Below, in pieces: positions 10,101 to 25,000 of a stretch of DNA of 64,000 bases (within the stretch, counting starts at the first letter, position 1; every line of letters starts with the position of its first letter). The stretch is from Argyresthia goedartella (Eukaryota > Arthropoda > Insecta > Lepidoptera > Argyresthiidae), in the NCBI GenBank assembly GCA_949825045.1, contig OX463814.1:30088383-30152382 (forward strand). The letters run 5' to 3'. The notes beneath the pieces were generated by a model. It ran no database searches. It was not told where the DNA came from and saw nothing but the letters and a program-made list of their open reading frames with translations. The translations under genes were made by a program, and so were the position numbers.

Positions 10101-12967
10101 TTTTAAATATGGAGTGGACACTTAAAGAAGACCGTGTCGCAGTTATTGCGTTGCATCGTTGTGGTTACGCGCCAATTCAGATTTTCGACTTACTGAAAAA
10201 TTTGAATATAACCAAAAGATACGTTTATCGTACCATAAAACGATACAATGAAGACTCTAGTGTAGATGACAGGTCAAGAAGTGGTCGCCCTCGCTCTGTT
10301 AGGACTCCAGCAGTGATAAAAGCTGTGAAGGCGCGAATTCAAAGAAATCCCATACGTAAGCAGAAACTGTTGGCCCTTCAGATGGGGTTAAGCAGGACCA
10401 CGGTGAAAAGGGTGTTAAATGAAGACTTAGGGCTTAGGGCATATCGAAGAAAAACAGGACATCGTTTGGACGCTCATTTAATGGACCTGAGACTCAAGAG
10501 ATGCCGCGCTTTGTTGAAGCGGTACGCGGGAAAAAAGCAGCGGGAAATTCTTTTTTCGGATGAAAAAATTTTCACCGTGGAAGAGAGCTACAACAAACAA
10601 AATGATAAGGTGTACGCACACAGCAGTGAAGAAGCGAGCAACCGTATTCCGCGTGTCCAACGAGGTCATTTTCCATCCTCGCTCATGGTTTGGTTGGGAG
10701 GGTTATTGGGGCTTAACTGAGGTACATTTTTGTGAGAAAGGCGTAAAAACGAATGCAGTTGTGTATCAAAATACAGTCCTCAAGAACCTTGTGGAACCTG
10801 TTTCTCATACCATGTTTAATAACATACTGGGTATTCCAACAAGATTCTGCGCCAGCTCATAGAGCGAAAAGCACACAAGACTGGCTGGCGGCGCGTGAAA
10901 TCGACTTCATCCGGCACGAAGACTGGCCCTCCTCCAGTCCAGATTTGAGTCCGTTAGATTACAAGATATCGCAACACTTGGAGGAAAAGGCCTGCTCAAA
11001 GCCTCATCCTGATTTGGAGTCACTCAAGGCATCCTTGATTAAGGCAGCCGCCGATATTGACATGGACCTCGTTCGTGCTGCGATAGACGACTGGCCGCGC
11101 AGAATAAAGGCCTGTATTCAAAATCGCGGGGGTCATTTTGAATAAACTTTATTACCATAAGAATCTATGTTTTAGTAAGTTCATTTTGCTATATAAAATT
11201 AATTAAACGATAAGAAATTTATTAAGCAAAAGATTCATGAAAATAAGTACAGAGAATATAAATAAGATATTCATTCTAGTTCAAGACAGTACGTGTGGGA
11301 CTGCCGCTCCATCCTCATATAGGCCTGTGCGATTCCACCTATGGCGGGTGCCGCGGATGCACATGCTGCTAGCCCTGATGACGGCGGTTTGAATTCTTGC
11401 TCGTAGCCAGCCCATTATTGTGGCAGGGGTCCGGTTCCAGCGGTCCGCCAGCGTTTCGGCGAGGTGTTTAGTGAATTATATCATTTGTGGAGCAAGAACT
11501 CCGTCGACAGAGGTTACTAAAGGGGTGAAGGTGGTGTGGCGCGTCTCGCATGGGTCGCAGTACTTCCTTTCCTTTTCTTTTGCTATATAAACGTTTACAT
11601 AAATAATAAACATGTCTAAATTATTTCATATTGCACATGTGACAGAACTTATTACCTGACTATGTATTATTGGGTTTGAAACCAAAAACGTTTTGTTTTT
11701 AGGCTTCAGAAATGCTTATTTTGCAGCAAATAGTAAAATAAGAGCACTGACCCGAAAGATCACCACCAATGCTTTAAAAATTGGGGTAAAAGTTGGCCGG
11801 CTATGGAAGCAGATGGCATTGTAGCGGGCTTCAAGTTTAGCATCAATATGCATCAGCTAAGGTATAAAACGCTAATTGGTGATGGTGATAGTAGCGTTAC
11901 TAGTGCACTTAATGAATCTTTTCCGTAAGGTCACAGCATAATCATAAAAAAATGAAAGTAGCTATCATTTACTAGGAAATTGTTGCTCAAAATTAAGAAA
12001 CGTAGTAAAATAAACAGAATAAATTTGGTTTAGTTCCGGTTACATAGTGTGTAGGTAAATAACCGGAACTGAATATGTCCGTAAATCGTCTATTCGGTAT
12101 GCTCACCCTACTGACTTTCAGAGAGACGGCCTGCCGTGTTGCAGCAGCTAGGCCGATACTGGCACATCTGTTCGTCGGAATCACAACGTATCGGGTTCGA
12201 TTCCCGGGAAGCTCAAAATGGAAAACGATCTCTTCCAATTTACCCTGGCTCATTTTTTAATACATTTATTATATATATGTGCACATACATTGCTTCTGGC
12301 CCCACACATAAAGTCAAAGTCAAAGTACTTTATTACTCTAGATATTTACATATACTTAGCAAACGTCATTTTTTGCCTCTTCTCTACATTGTGACCACTG
12401 TGGGAGAAGCAGGGCGTAGAAACTCCCACAGATTGATTTTTAGATCTCTTTTAAAAATAGGTTGTGCTTAACTAATACAATTATGTTTTATTTTATTTTA
12501 TTAGCAGGCAATAATAAACATCCAAACATCCAAGACCTGGGGATTTTCTTCATCCTCCCCAGCAGGGATTCGAACCCGGGACTTCTCTCTCGGGTGGCAA
12601 AGCCTCGAACCGCAACGTGACAAAGGCCGTCATAATTATGAATCATAAACAAATGACGTAGTATAGGTAGATCACTAAGTAAGTAACCTACTTTTACTAG
12701 GCAATATAGTTAAAAAAACGCACTATTCTGGTTAGATTAGGATAGGTTAGCTGGCTGGGAATCAATCGAAACAGGTAGCTAATTTTATAACTTACAGGTA
12801 AACAGCCCAAAGATTCCAAACTCATAAAACAATAATAAATATTAGGTAAGGTAAATGGTACTCTGATAGTAAATAAATACCTAGCTAAAAGCTTTTTAGT
12901 CTCCAGCTAGGACTTGTTACTCCGGCGGCGGCGGCTCCGACTATCGACACGCCGACGCACACACACA

Positions 12968-13010
<43 letters not shown>

Positions 13011-16000
13011 CGCGCGGGGAGCGCTAGACAGCGATATGTCGAACAAATTTTGGCGCTCGCCTCGAATTGCACTCGAGCGGCTGCCCGCCGGCGTCTTAAG
13101 TGTATCGGCGAACTCACCATCAGAGTATTAGGCAGTACTCCAATTTTCCCTAGCTGTTTGGCATTTCTACGTAACTCTTCAATTCCAAGGTATTTCTAAC
13201 TCTTTTGCATACATTTAATAAACAATGAAAAAGCCGGTAGCAAATGAGATATTCAGTATTCTTGCTACACCTTTCTTACTAGGCGGAGCCCGGGTTTGAT
13301 GAGTTAATGTGGCATTAAATCAAATTTTAAAAGTAACCATTTTATTTTTAAAATTTTCACCAGAAACTTAAACTGACGATTCCTCGAATTACATGCAACT
13401 TTCAATGAGGTCATGTTACTTGATCGATACATCTGAGGTAGAGCTACCCTCGGTGTCGCTGTGACGTATCACTTTAGGGAAAGCCTGTATATGAAGCTTA
13501 GGCCCGACACATAGAATGCGAGTTAGCATTATTATTGGAATAACTTTGACAACTCCATATATATTTGTATGGAGTTGTCAGAGTTAATCCGAGAATTTTG
13601 CTTGCTCATGTTCTATCTGGCAGGCCTTAACCTTCATCCATACATACATCAAAATTAAAAGTTCAACTTGGCTGAAGCATAGAATGGCAATTAAGTTTAG
13701 CCAGTAATTCAAAACTTCTTCCTTTCTAGACACCGGGCCTGCCATCCCACTGCAACTGGGGGAATAATGTCATGCATGAACAATTATATGGAGACTTATT
13801 TATGTATTTATGATGTACTAGCAGAGGCCCGCAACATCATCTGCGTGTTCCCAGGAATTATCACTTACCGAGATAACGTCACCCTCCTTCTGATGCAGTC
13901 GGATAAAAAGTATCCTATATGGCTAGTCTAGCTCATAAACTATCTCTGTGCTAAATTTCGTTCAAATCCAGTCAGCTGTTTTAGCGTGATTGAGGCACAA
14001 ACACACAAACATCTAAACATCGCTACTTTCACATTTATAATATTAGTTGGATTGTTTTTTATTGTACATTACATACAAGGTGATTGACCCTCCACCGTTA
14101 TATACGATAGTAAACATCATCATGCTAAACCACTTTCTCTCTAGTCTAGAACTGTTTAAAGTGAAAATGAATAAATCCACTCACCATTGAGTTTATCTTC
14201 CTCCTCTCTCGCTATGAGTCGCGCCACTTGCGCCAGATATAGTTGTGTGACATCCTTCCAATATCTGTAAACGGCATTAACTTCGTTCACTACGATTTCA
14301 TAATACTCAAGAGTACTTCAGATATAAACAATAGTTTTATGTTATGTTTTACCTCTGTGCAAAAAGAAAAGAGGTACAAACAATTAAACGAGTGAATAAA
14401 AACTAAAGTGGAGCCATTCTTAGAAGTCGCATTTGACATCTGTCAAGAAGTCAGAGCTATGCGTCAGTATTCCTTTCTTTTCTAAGCGGAACAAGGAGAA
14501 AGAGACTGACGCACACCTCTGTGCCTCCCTACTATGGACAACCTAGGGTCATCTGAAGTCCAATGCGACTTCTGAGAATAGCTCCACTGTACAGAGCGAA
14601 ATAACCTGAAATGAGGGAAAAAATATGAATTGCGTGACAAAATTGCTGCAGTGAATAGTTTAGCCAACGCTTATTGGCTAAATAATGCCTGTCTGAGCGA
14701 AGTGGTGGGTCAGGGTAGATGAAGGCTAAGTGAGCGAACCCCGTTTATCCTTCGTGTTAGGTTGAACGTTGGCAAGTTGCAGTTTTTCAGATTAAAAATG
14801 ACAAATAGTGCAAAACATTATTTTTTATAAAATCATCTTTTTAGGAAATTTACGACATTATATTACTTAAACTTTCTCTTCGTTTGATGGTCCTCTATCG
14901 ATGTATTTAACTTTAAATGTGCGCCACCAGCTTGAAAACAAAAATAAAGGTGGATTTTTTCTCCCTCAATCTGGTTTCAAGGTCCTAATTTCAGTAATTC
15001 ATGAGATGCCTAGGTAAATGATATCGCAAAAGATAGAGCAATAGCCAAGCATGTTTTAAAAAGGTTTGCATGCAAAAACCTCCTGGGGTTTTTTTTTCAA
15101 AACGCTGTCATAAAACCTTGCTAAAAAGCAGACGAAATTTTCTATAACTTCAAAGGTCTTAAAAAACCATGTCTCTGCCTAAAACAGGTTATGTAGATGT
15201 TATGTTAGATTACTTAGACAGTACTAATTAGAAATTATTGAAAAAGTAATCAATTATTGTTCATTATCGCAATAATTACCAATTAACTGTAAAATCCTGA
15301 GTATTTTCGTCAAAAACCATAAAACATCAATAAAAATTATATGTGACTTTAAGCTTGCACATGTTTGGCCAAAATGCTCTGCACTTTCTTCGTTTTAAGG
15401 CTTTGCATCGATCTACTAAACACCCTGTATAGTTAGTGTCAGGTTGGGATGGCCATAGGGGAAAGAGGAAGTCGAGGAGGGGGTGTCGTGCCGCACACCC
15501 GCAAGGCCCTGCGTCACCTGCAGCATAGTGCTGCTAGAGTCCGCATCGAGCCAGTTCATCGATTTCGATCTTGTTCACCTTAACTTTAGTATTTTATAAT
15601 AGTCATTAAATTAAGTCTGTTCAGTGCTCTTTTAAAAAATATCAGCATTTTATCCTAAGTCACTTCAGAAATCACTTGAGAAATACGAGCGATATCGTTG
15701 GGTTAGGAAGTTTGCTCGCGTCAACTAAAATCACCGCGGGTCTATTTCATAACCGGCATTCTCTACTTATATGTTATATTATTTTATCTACACATTTATT
15801 TTATTTTATAAACCCTCTTTACTGCGTCCAAAAACCACACGTTACAACCAACATAATGATAAACTTCTTGGTAAAAACTCATTTCTTATCTGAATATTGA
15901 TACATTATAGCCATAAGGTACCAAAATTTGTCAAATTATGACATTCAAATTTCGAACGCCGACGCCCACCTGCATGTTGCCCCTAGTTTGTATTTGAAGT

Positions 16001-19000
16001 TGGTATTACTGAATAAGCTAAACAACTGCAGAGCAATGGTCAATGCCACAATGCCGGTTGAACATGCGGTTCCAGAACACATCAAAGAGAGCTTATGATA
16101 TGTGTGTAGATAAACTAGTGTATGTAACTGTACATAATTAGGCATTATGTAGCAGTCACATAATCGACTATTAATGTATCATTTTGAAATGCATAAATAG
16201 ATCAATAATAGTAGTTTATGTGACTGCTACATAATGAAAGGCATTAATACTCGAGAGTGGGTTTATGAAACGAGCCAGTAATATCACTCGAGAGTTTTAA
16301 CCTAATTATGTACAGTACACATCATACTTAGTTCGTGTAGGCCACGAATTTCCATGCCGTAGAGCGTATCTAACAATATCTGAAATTGAACGTTATCATA
16401 TGCCTTCATCATGTCAAGAAATATACCTTATGTTTTATCATTGATCATTTTTAGGGCCTCTTGTATATATTAATAAACAGCTAACGTAGTCGATCTGTTC
16501 TTCCGGGAACCATTTTGGGAGTTATGGGGCGTACAATTTGTTACATAGCTTTTAAAAAAAAATTGAGGCAGAGGGTAAGAGAGCAATAGGGCGATAGTTA
16601 CTGGGATCGTATAAGGAATTTTTCTTATGCTTAGGCTTTATAAAGGATATTATGAGTAACAACACCTTCGTTATGTAATGGTTATGGTTTGGTTATGTAA
16701 AAAAGGGTAATGTCAATTGTTCTGCACTTGTCTTAAGTAGACTGGGTGGAATCTCGTCTCTCCGCAACTTTTTTTATTCTTAAGATTTTTTAGAATAGTG
16801 AATACTTCCTTATATTGTACTGGGCTAAGAAATATAGTATTTTCGGAGGAATAGAGTGGCGGCTTGTTAACTATCGACGTCGTCTACATCAGTAAAATAT
16901 GGCCATCCCGACCTGACGCGAAGTCAAGCAATCATCCTGACGCGGCATTCGGCACGAAATAGAAGATCCAAACGCGAAGAGCATAGCACTCACTTGAATG
17001 ACACACACGGCGCTAGGCTGAGCAGGTACGAGCAGATAATGTCGTGTTGATTCGCGTACTTGAACACTGCGTCCATGTGCCCGCGGAATATCGACAGCAT
17101 GATCCATGACTCGTTGTGGTTGTTCTGCTCATGGTTCGTTACTGTAAGGGCGAGCATGTAAGTTGTCACTTTGAGTAAAATATAAGTAAGACGCGAGTGT
17201 GTTCAGTGCTTCTACTGCTGAAATCAACCAAGAATAAATTGTGGATGAGTGATATAAATCCAATACATTAAACGTCACTTGTCAGCAACTGCGTAGGATT
17301 TGCTGAGTTAGCGAATAAGAGGACCGGAGCACAGAGAACACATATATGTATTTAGAGAGCTATAACTTCGATACTTCGGTGAAATGTAAATAATCATATA
17401 TGCCTATGGCAGGTACAAACAGAATAAAGCTTTACTCACACTCCAGCTCCAACAGTTCATTAACCTCATTGATGGTCCCGAACATCTTGATAAACTCGCA
17501 CGCGCGTTCATCCGTCTCTTCCTTCATCTCCACTTCCTTCCCGTTCTTCTCCGCATAGTTCCTCAGTAACTGTCGACAGGCGTGGACGCCATTGTCAGTG
17601 ATCTGTTTCTGTGTTATTGGGAATAAGTATGTCTTGTTGCCTTTGATGGGGATTCTTATGTCTGTGGCTACTGCGATTTTGTGGTTGGTTTTTTCTTCAT
17701 CAGGGATTGATAGTTCCTCGGTGGTTTCTGCTACAGATCCAGTTGCGTCTGTCGTGTGTGAAGGGTCCGTTTGGTTTGTTTCGGCCGACGTCTCTTTCCT
17801 GTCTTTCCGTTTTTTGTTTTTCTTCTTTTTGAGTGTGGCTTCGGTTTGGTTCTCTGAAAATTTGAGTTCAATACACTTTATTTAAAGTAAGTGATTTAAA
17901 AAAATGTGCTGTTCTCTGTATGTTAAAGCGAGTTGCATGGTGTAAACATAAACATTTATATACAGGCACATACATTGCTTCTGACCCCGCAACAGCGACA
18001 TCACACACATATAAACATCCAAGACCTGTTTTTTTTCCTTATCCCCAGGCGGGGATCGAACCCGAGACCTTTCGCATGATAGGAAGAGCCACAACCGCAG
18101 CGCAACAGAGGCCGTAAATGTGTACGCCGTGCAACTCGGTTTAATAGATGAGGATTATACACATGAGGGGAACCGAATATTCAGTGTAGGGCTCCACTGA
18201 ATATTGGGTTCCCTGGCTGGCTAATGGAGCCTGAGTTGTTGTTGACTCAGTCCAGATATATTTGTAATACTAGTTGACAACCTACTTCTGCATGTCGTCT
18301 ACAGCCTCCGTCATCACCATCTCGGTCCTGACAGTTTTAGATCCCGATTCTTTTTAGGGCTGTTACTCTCTTATAGCTAGTTCACACTATGTCGGACCGA
18401 CCGTTCTGCCTGTTTGCACTGTTCGCACTATAAGTTGCCGGTACAACCTAATGTGAACATCTAGTCGGACCCGACAGAAATCTCGGCTGAAAGTTTGCCA
18501 AATATGTCGGCGCCGATAATTTTATCGGATCGCCCTAATGTAAATAGCGCTGAAATGAATATGCCAATATGTGTTCATATAGCCTGTCCTCACCCTCGTA
18601 TGCCGCGGCCGGATGGTGCGCGGGCCGCCACAGCCGCAGCGCACAGTCGGCGCCGCCACTCAGCACGGCGCCGACACCGACGCCGGCATTAGCCACGGCG
18701 GGCGACGTCACGAACGACGCGCCCAGTGACGCGGCGCCGCGGTGTCCGCAGAATATCGCCGTGCAGCACCCGGCCGTGACGTCCCACACCTGCGGGGGCG
18801 ACACCCACCTCTGTGATCACTAGGCCTCAATCCAGCACATCGTGGGGTTCAACATTTATGGAGAAACTATCAAACCTATAGTTTGGCGCTTTGACATAGT
18901 GATTTAAGTTCATAATAAGTATCCAGGAATATAATTCAAATCTTATTTTATAAATAAACTGATAAAATAAAACATGAAAAAAATTGTATGGACTACACAG

Positions 19001-22000
19001 CGAAATTCCATAAGGCAAAACACCCAATCGGTGATTTTTCCTAATGGAGTTTCGCAGGCGATAGAGAGTACAATAATATCAATCTATAGACAGGTTCTTA
19101 AGAGATATACAAAGAGCCCTTACAAAGCTGCGCTTTCTGCTAGTAAGTTAAACAGGGCGCGACAAGTTTATTTAGCTCTGAGCAAGCTGTCACCCTCTAT
19201 CTCAGCGAGATTCGAAGAGCTTCACCCGCACTGATAGGAAATCTGAGTTGAATCAAGCATGATAGAGGGCAGGGCGCGTCTCTGGGCTATCCGCTTTACT
19301 ACTCTTGTAGAATATTGCCACTTTGAACAGACATAACAAACGTAGATATCGTAGTTGGTCTATACACCTGCATTAGACAACGCATTCCGACCAACCTTTC
19401 GTGTCTCTACGTTTTTTCACAGTGTGTACGGGTTTCAAGAGTACATACTCTGCTGTTCTGTTCACTCATCTGTTGGCAATACTCACTCGAACTGTCCCGT
19501 CCTGTGACGTAGAGAGCAGAATACCGTCTTTGTGCGGGTTCCACGCCACACGCAACACCGGCTGCTTGTGCCCAGAGAGCATCTTGAGCACTGTCAGCTT
19601 TGTACCCTCTGCAAGAAAGGTATGATGAGCGTTACAATTTGGAAATGATGGACCCCTCGTCTGTGGAAATGGCGAATTCAACGATGGAAAAACTATTATT
19701 ATAAAATAGCCACTGATGAGAGGATGAAGAAGAGGAGCATGAAAAAGATGAAGAGCATCAGGAAGATAAAGAGTTCAAGATACTCATTTCTTCTTTTCTA
19801 AGACACAGCTCAAGGAAAGGATTGTGGACAAAGGACCATGAACCTGGAAGCATGCACTAATAACTTTGGCGATCAAGGGAAATGGATCGAGGTCTCTGGA
19901 TCAAGGACCAATGTGGGGTGACGAACATGGACCAAAGATATTTCCTTTGAAAAGAGACGGACCATGCGCATTGATCCATGGAACTCGGACATCATCAACA
20001 TGGGGTATTTAGGTTAGGTAGGGAATGCAATCCCGATTAGGGTTCTCAGTAAAGTTTTCCATTTGGTCCGATGAAGGAGGCCATACATGGAAGAATTTGT
20101 AAGCACCCCAATAGGAATGCGAACAACGTCTGACAGTTAAAAAAGTAATGGAGCGACTGAAGTAGGTTCGGTAGGTGCAGAACACTAATATATGACACGC
20201 GAAGTAGGCGTGTTGGTGCATTTGCGGCGTCTACTTAATAGTGGCCTAATGTAGAGAAGCGCCAAAAAATTTATGAGTTCCAAGTGTTTATACAGAAACA
20301 AAGACATTTAGATTTTGACCTACAGTAATGGTCTGTGGGGACATCTGACAACGACCACGGACAGTGAAAAACTAATTCCGAATAGCTAGGTCTACACCAA
20401 AAGATCCAAACGCAAATCTGTTGAGGAGCCCCCCCCCCCCCCCCCCTGGACGGACGGACGGACACGTGAGTGACGGCAATAGGGCTCCATTTGTACCCTT
20501 CGGGTACGGAACCCTAATGGCAATATATACGTTGTCACTCCTACGGCAAATCGTCATTATACAGACGAGGGCGACGAATTGCCGCGCGACTCCATACCGA
20601 GACAGTCAGACTGGTCTGGATCTGTATGGATCGGTGGATGAGCCCGACTGGATATCGTTGGATCTTTTATTGTGGACCTGGTGCATCAGACTATTATAAC
20701 CCATGATCCACGATCCTGGACCACGGACCACGGGATGACTGATTCAGGGTGGATCTTTTGATGTAGATCCGGCTATGTGACCAACCGTCATTGGTGGTGA
20801 GCTGCAAGATGGCGATGTGGCCGGTGCGCTCCAGCGAGCACACAGCGACGTGGTCCCTCAGCGGGGAGTCACCGCCGGATGCCGACACTTGCTGCGGGTG
20901 ACGCTCGATGTGGTGGATCGTTTTACTGTCGGTAAAATGTGATTTGAACTTATTTGTGCATTCTGTTCTGTCGTATTGACCCGCAGTTATTGCTGCTTAT
21001 TAAAACGACATGATGGGATGTCTAACCACACTCTGCCGAAATTACACGGCTGATTTGACGTTCCGACGTACGTAGAATTTTATGTAGATCCTTTGCCTCC
21101 GAATAAGCCCGACCTAAGTTAGGTTTCGGTCACAACGTGACGTAATTTGGGCAAATGTGTTGCTAGTAATTGAAACAGCATGCCATGCGTAATCACGCGA
21201 ACTTAAGTCGCGTAATATCGGCATAGTGTGGTCAGACACTCAGGGCGAGTGACGCTGGCGCCCTCTGGACATGGCCTTTAAATATTTTCATCGCAGTTAG
21301 ACCCACACCGCACTCTGCGGCTGGCCCCATGCAGTTTTATTTTTATATCAAACCGTATGTCGGCTGGCCGCAAGTCACCGCTTTGAAATTATGCGGTTTC
21401 ATACAAAAATGCACGTGCATGAATCATATATCCACAATTTTCTGTAGATTTGCGTTAGCGAATGTCTATAGAATGCGAACGACGCGCGTTTTGATACACG
21501 TGTTATCACATCGTACAGTTAGCTTGTCGCGATACAACGCGCGTTCATAGCAATACACATGCGAGTGGAACGCGCTCGCTCGTAGCAGCCAGCAGCGGCG
21601 AACTGGGTGTAGAAGAGGGGTATGCACCGCGCGCACATGCCGACCGAACTTCGCATAGTAAAATTGTAGAATTCCTACGAGTTTGCAAAGGCTTATATCT
21701 ACGGACCGAGAAGTTCACGGCACGAACCGAAGGCACGGGTCGTAGCGAGGTTCGTAAAGAAGCCTTTTTGAACGAGTTACGAATACAATTTTTCCGCCTG
21801 AGATCCCAAAATCAAGCGGCGAAGTTGCTATTTTGAGGTTATAAAGCGGAAAACATATTTTACTATGCATTTGCTCAAAAAACCCGTTTTTACAAGCAGC
21901 CAAATCGTGCGGATAGTACGACTTTTTCGCACTAGTGCTTTTTACTTTACAGTTTTATTCTTAAATTTTAACTCCGTCGTTTATTCCTTGTTTAGTTCAT

Positions 22001-25000
22001 ATATATTTGTATTTTCTCTCACAATGCATAGGAAAACATTGTATGATACATACACGTGCACAAGACGATGATGTGTCGATGGCCTCGCGTTTTCTGAACG
22101 TACCAGTCGCGTTGTGCGCTGTATACTCACGTGAACGGGAAGGCAGCGGCACGCACTGCATGCGGCGGCTCACAGTCCAGTGCCGCCAGTGCGCCGTCGT
22201 TGCTGCCCACTAACAACGCGTCCGCACACCAGGAAGGAACGGACAGACGCCACTGCTTGCCGTCTAACTCCACGCGGATCGGTGTTGGAGCTGCAACACG
22301 CCAATACGATTATCTTAGGCTTCACCATGCCACGAATATGAAACGACTCGAGTTTGGTCGGATGCGCATGGACGTTAAACGTCGTCGCGTCGTGCGCATG
22401 CGTATCGAAGTCGTGTCTTAGTCGCGTCGTCGAGTAGCCCCATTTGCGGATGGCCTAACATATTGGCGCTATATAAACTTGGCGCGGACTGTACAGTAGC
22501 GGCTTTTGACAGCACTCATATTTTTATTATCGTATCTTTGGTTTAACATAACAACATTAAAAATGCATATATTGTTTGCTTTCTACTGATGTATTTGTGC
22601 AATAAAGTGCTCTCTCTAACAATTTAATTGCTAAAACTTTCAGCAATTAAATTCCGTATTTAAAAGATTTTCAAGGGCATCAACTTAGAAAGCCATTACA
22701 AGATAATTGGATTCTTAAATAAATGGAACAATGGATTCTGAAATCAATAAACACCTGTAAAAAAAACCTTGAAGGGTAGCCAATAAGTCGTCAATCGAGG
22801 AGAATAACAGAGTCCAAATCACAGACCAAACACAAGTCCAGAGGAAACCAATAAGTCGTCAGTCCAGGAGAATAACATGGTCCAAATCACAGAACAAACA
22901 CAAGTCCAGAAGAATGCCAATAAGTCGTCAGTCCAGGAGAATAACAGAGTCCAAATCACAGAACAAACACAAGTCCAGAAGAATGCCAATAAGTCGTCAG
23001 TCCAGGAGAATAACAGAGTCCAAATCACAGACCAAACACAAGTCCAGAAGAAAGCCAATAAGTCGTCAGTCCAGGAGAATAACATAGTCCAAATCACAGA
23101 CCAAACACAAGTCCAGAAGAAATCCTGTAAGTCTTCAGTCGAGGAGAATAACAGTCCAAATCACAGACCAAACACAAGTCCAGAAAAAAGCCAATAAGTC
23201 GTCAGTCCAGGAGAATAACAGAATCCAAATCACAGACTAAACACAAGTCCAGAAGAAATCCTGTAAGTCGTCAGTCGAGGAGAATAACAGAGTCCAAATC
23301 CAAACACAAGTCCAGAAGAAAGCCAATAACTCGTCATCCCAGGAGAATAACACAGTCTTTTCCGAGAAATTTCCTTTTTCAAACTGAAATCATAATCAGT
23401 TCTCATTAGAATATATATTTTCTTGTTTATCACGTAAGAGTGCATTATTTTTGCCTAGTTCCGTAAATGATTTGAGTTTTGATAGCAATAAAGGAGTTTA
23501 CACAAGAACACATTTACCTCGAAATATTTACAGATGTAGTGAATAATCCTTTCCTTTCGTATTTTCTCGGAAATGTTCGTTTTTGTCTTACTTCACCGTC
23601 TTGTCTTTGACATTGATAAATAAAGTATGCGATTTATTTGATACCTACACATAATTTAATAATACAGTAATTCAAAGACACATCGGCACCATTCGGGTGT
23701 TATCGTCGTTCCGAGTTTTGCCGATAGGAAAGGATTATTCACTACATCGTACTCAGATTGGTGCCCTTTAAATTTTTTTACATCCCCAATAAGTGACAGA
23801 AAGTGAAACAATACTTTCAGATCTTTGGTCTTGAGCATCTTTCTTAGAAATATTAGTTTCCATAATAATAGCTACTATTAAATTCATATGGTTAAAAGCT
23901 ATCATTATGAGACTAATATTTATATGAAATAGGCCATCAGTGACGATGTTCCTTCTGCTAGTTACAAGTAAAGCTATACTTATGTATACCTTCGCCTCAC
24001 GAATGGAGAGCGTTGGGCGACACTGGCGCGAATTACAGCGCATATGTAAGGTATTAAAAAATGACTACTTCGCATTCAAGACCACCGCTCGTAATGAGTG
24101 AAGCGACTTGTACCTAGTTCTGCCAACACTAACCGTCGTCGGTGTTGCCAGTGTTATACAGCACCAGCTCGCCGCCGCCGCAAGCGTACAGTCCACTCCC
24201 GCCGTCCCAGCACAGCCCGTACACGCCGCTCGACAGTGCTGACGGCAACACGCGCGCCGGACGCTCGCCGGAACCCGACGTGTTGATTAGACCCACCTGT
24301 GGGGACGAAACAGTAGCTCGATTATGTACCTCTTGACTTATCCACTCGTCTGTAGGTAGATCCAAGAAATGGCCCGCGATTTTGAACCTTATGGCTTAAT
24401 AATGAAGTTCAAAACCTATGAAAAATAATCAATGATCTTTTGATGGACCCACAGCTGAGTGGATATCCCGAATACTTTCAAATTCAAATTAAATTCGCTT
24501 TAAATGACAGCTTGTGTGAAATAATCAGGTCCTGCACCCTTATTATTACCTATCAGTCATTCAAAGCGCCGTGTACAAGATCATCCCCACCGATCAACAG
24601 TTTTCAAACATATCTCAGATAATAGATATTGACCAGCTGATGATATTCTATTAAGAGGACATACGCATAGGTATGGGATTTTTCAGCGTAAGGGCCTTTC
24701 CTGCAAAAAAACAACAATTGCATGCCAAATCGTTGTGAAATACATCGCACGCGCGCTCGTTGAAATATGATTAAAATAGTAAAAAAAATATCCATATGGA
24801 CATCAAATCACATAAAAACCCAATTGCAGCCATGTTTAGCCACAAATTCTATACATCTTGCCTGACAGGGTTCCGAGATTTGAATCAAGAGCCTATTGTT
24901 AAATAAAGCATTCGTATCAGGTTACCGGTTATATAGATCAGATTTAAAAACTAGGATTTGGAGTTTTTGAGTTTAGGTGTTTTGTCGCTCAACGCAAGGT

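Larger units (their letters stand above)
9440..11925 (+). pseudogene. Mutator-like transposase remnant, split by a mariner
   Basis: Coding pieces with stops and at least one frameshift (near 9890): DELCAHVDIPCMSDKLFIKE and EEKEIGIAKGYVDPDLIP, then after the frameshift a VDGS..KRSYRTNY motif, interrupted at 9964. After the mariner, from 11667: NVLFLGFRNAYF and, further on, DGDSSV. This pattern (VDGSW.KRSY ... K.VLF.G.RN ... GDGDSS) is that of the Mutator-like transposase domain (PF20700 type). An internal TGA replaces the Trp of VDGSW. An old inactive copy inside Gemin5 intron 16. Confidence 0.7.

Noticed and set aside
12180..12210. Functional tRNA gene
   Set aside because: Perfect B box, but I could not form an acceptor stem, D arm and anticodon arm around it; a SINE head is more likely.
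17592..17885. Hydrophobic plus-strand ORF, possible membrane protein
   Set aside because: It is the antisense of Gemin5 exon 14, which matches the linker and helical region of Gemin5 with proper splice sites.
18974..19234. 86-codon plus-strand ORF in Gemin5 intron 12
   Set aside because: No recognisable domain, no repeat context and not unusually long by chance. Left uncalled.
22819..23197. Long repetitive ORFs on both strands (92 and 106 codons)
   Set aside because: They are a by-product of the 69-bp minisatellite, whose period is a multiple of three. No start context, splice sites or similarity.
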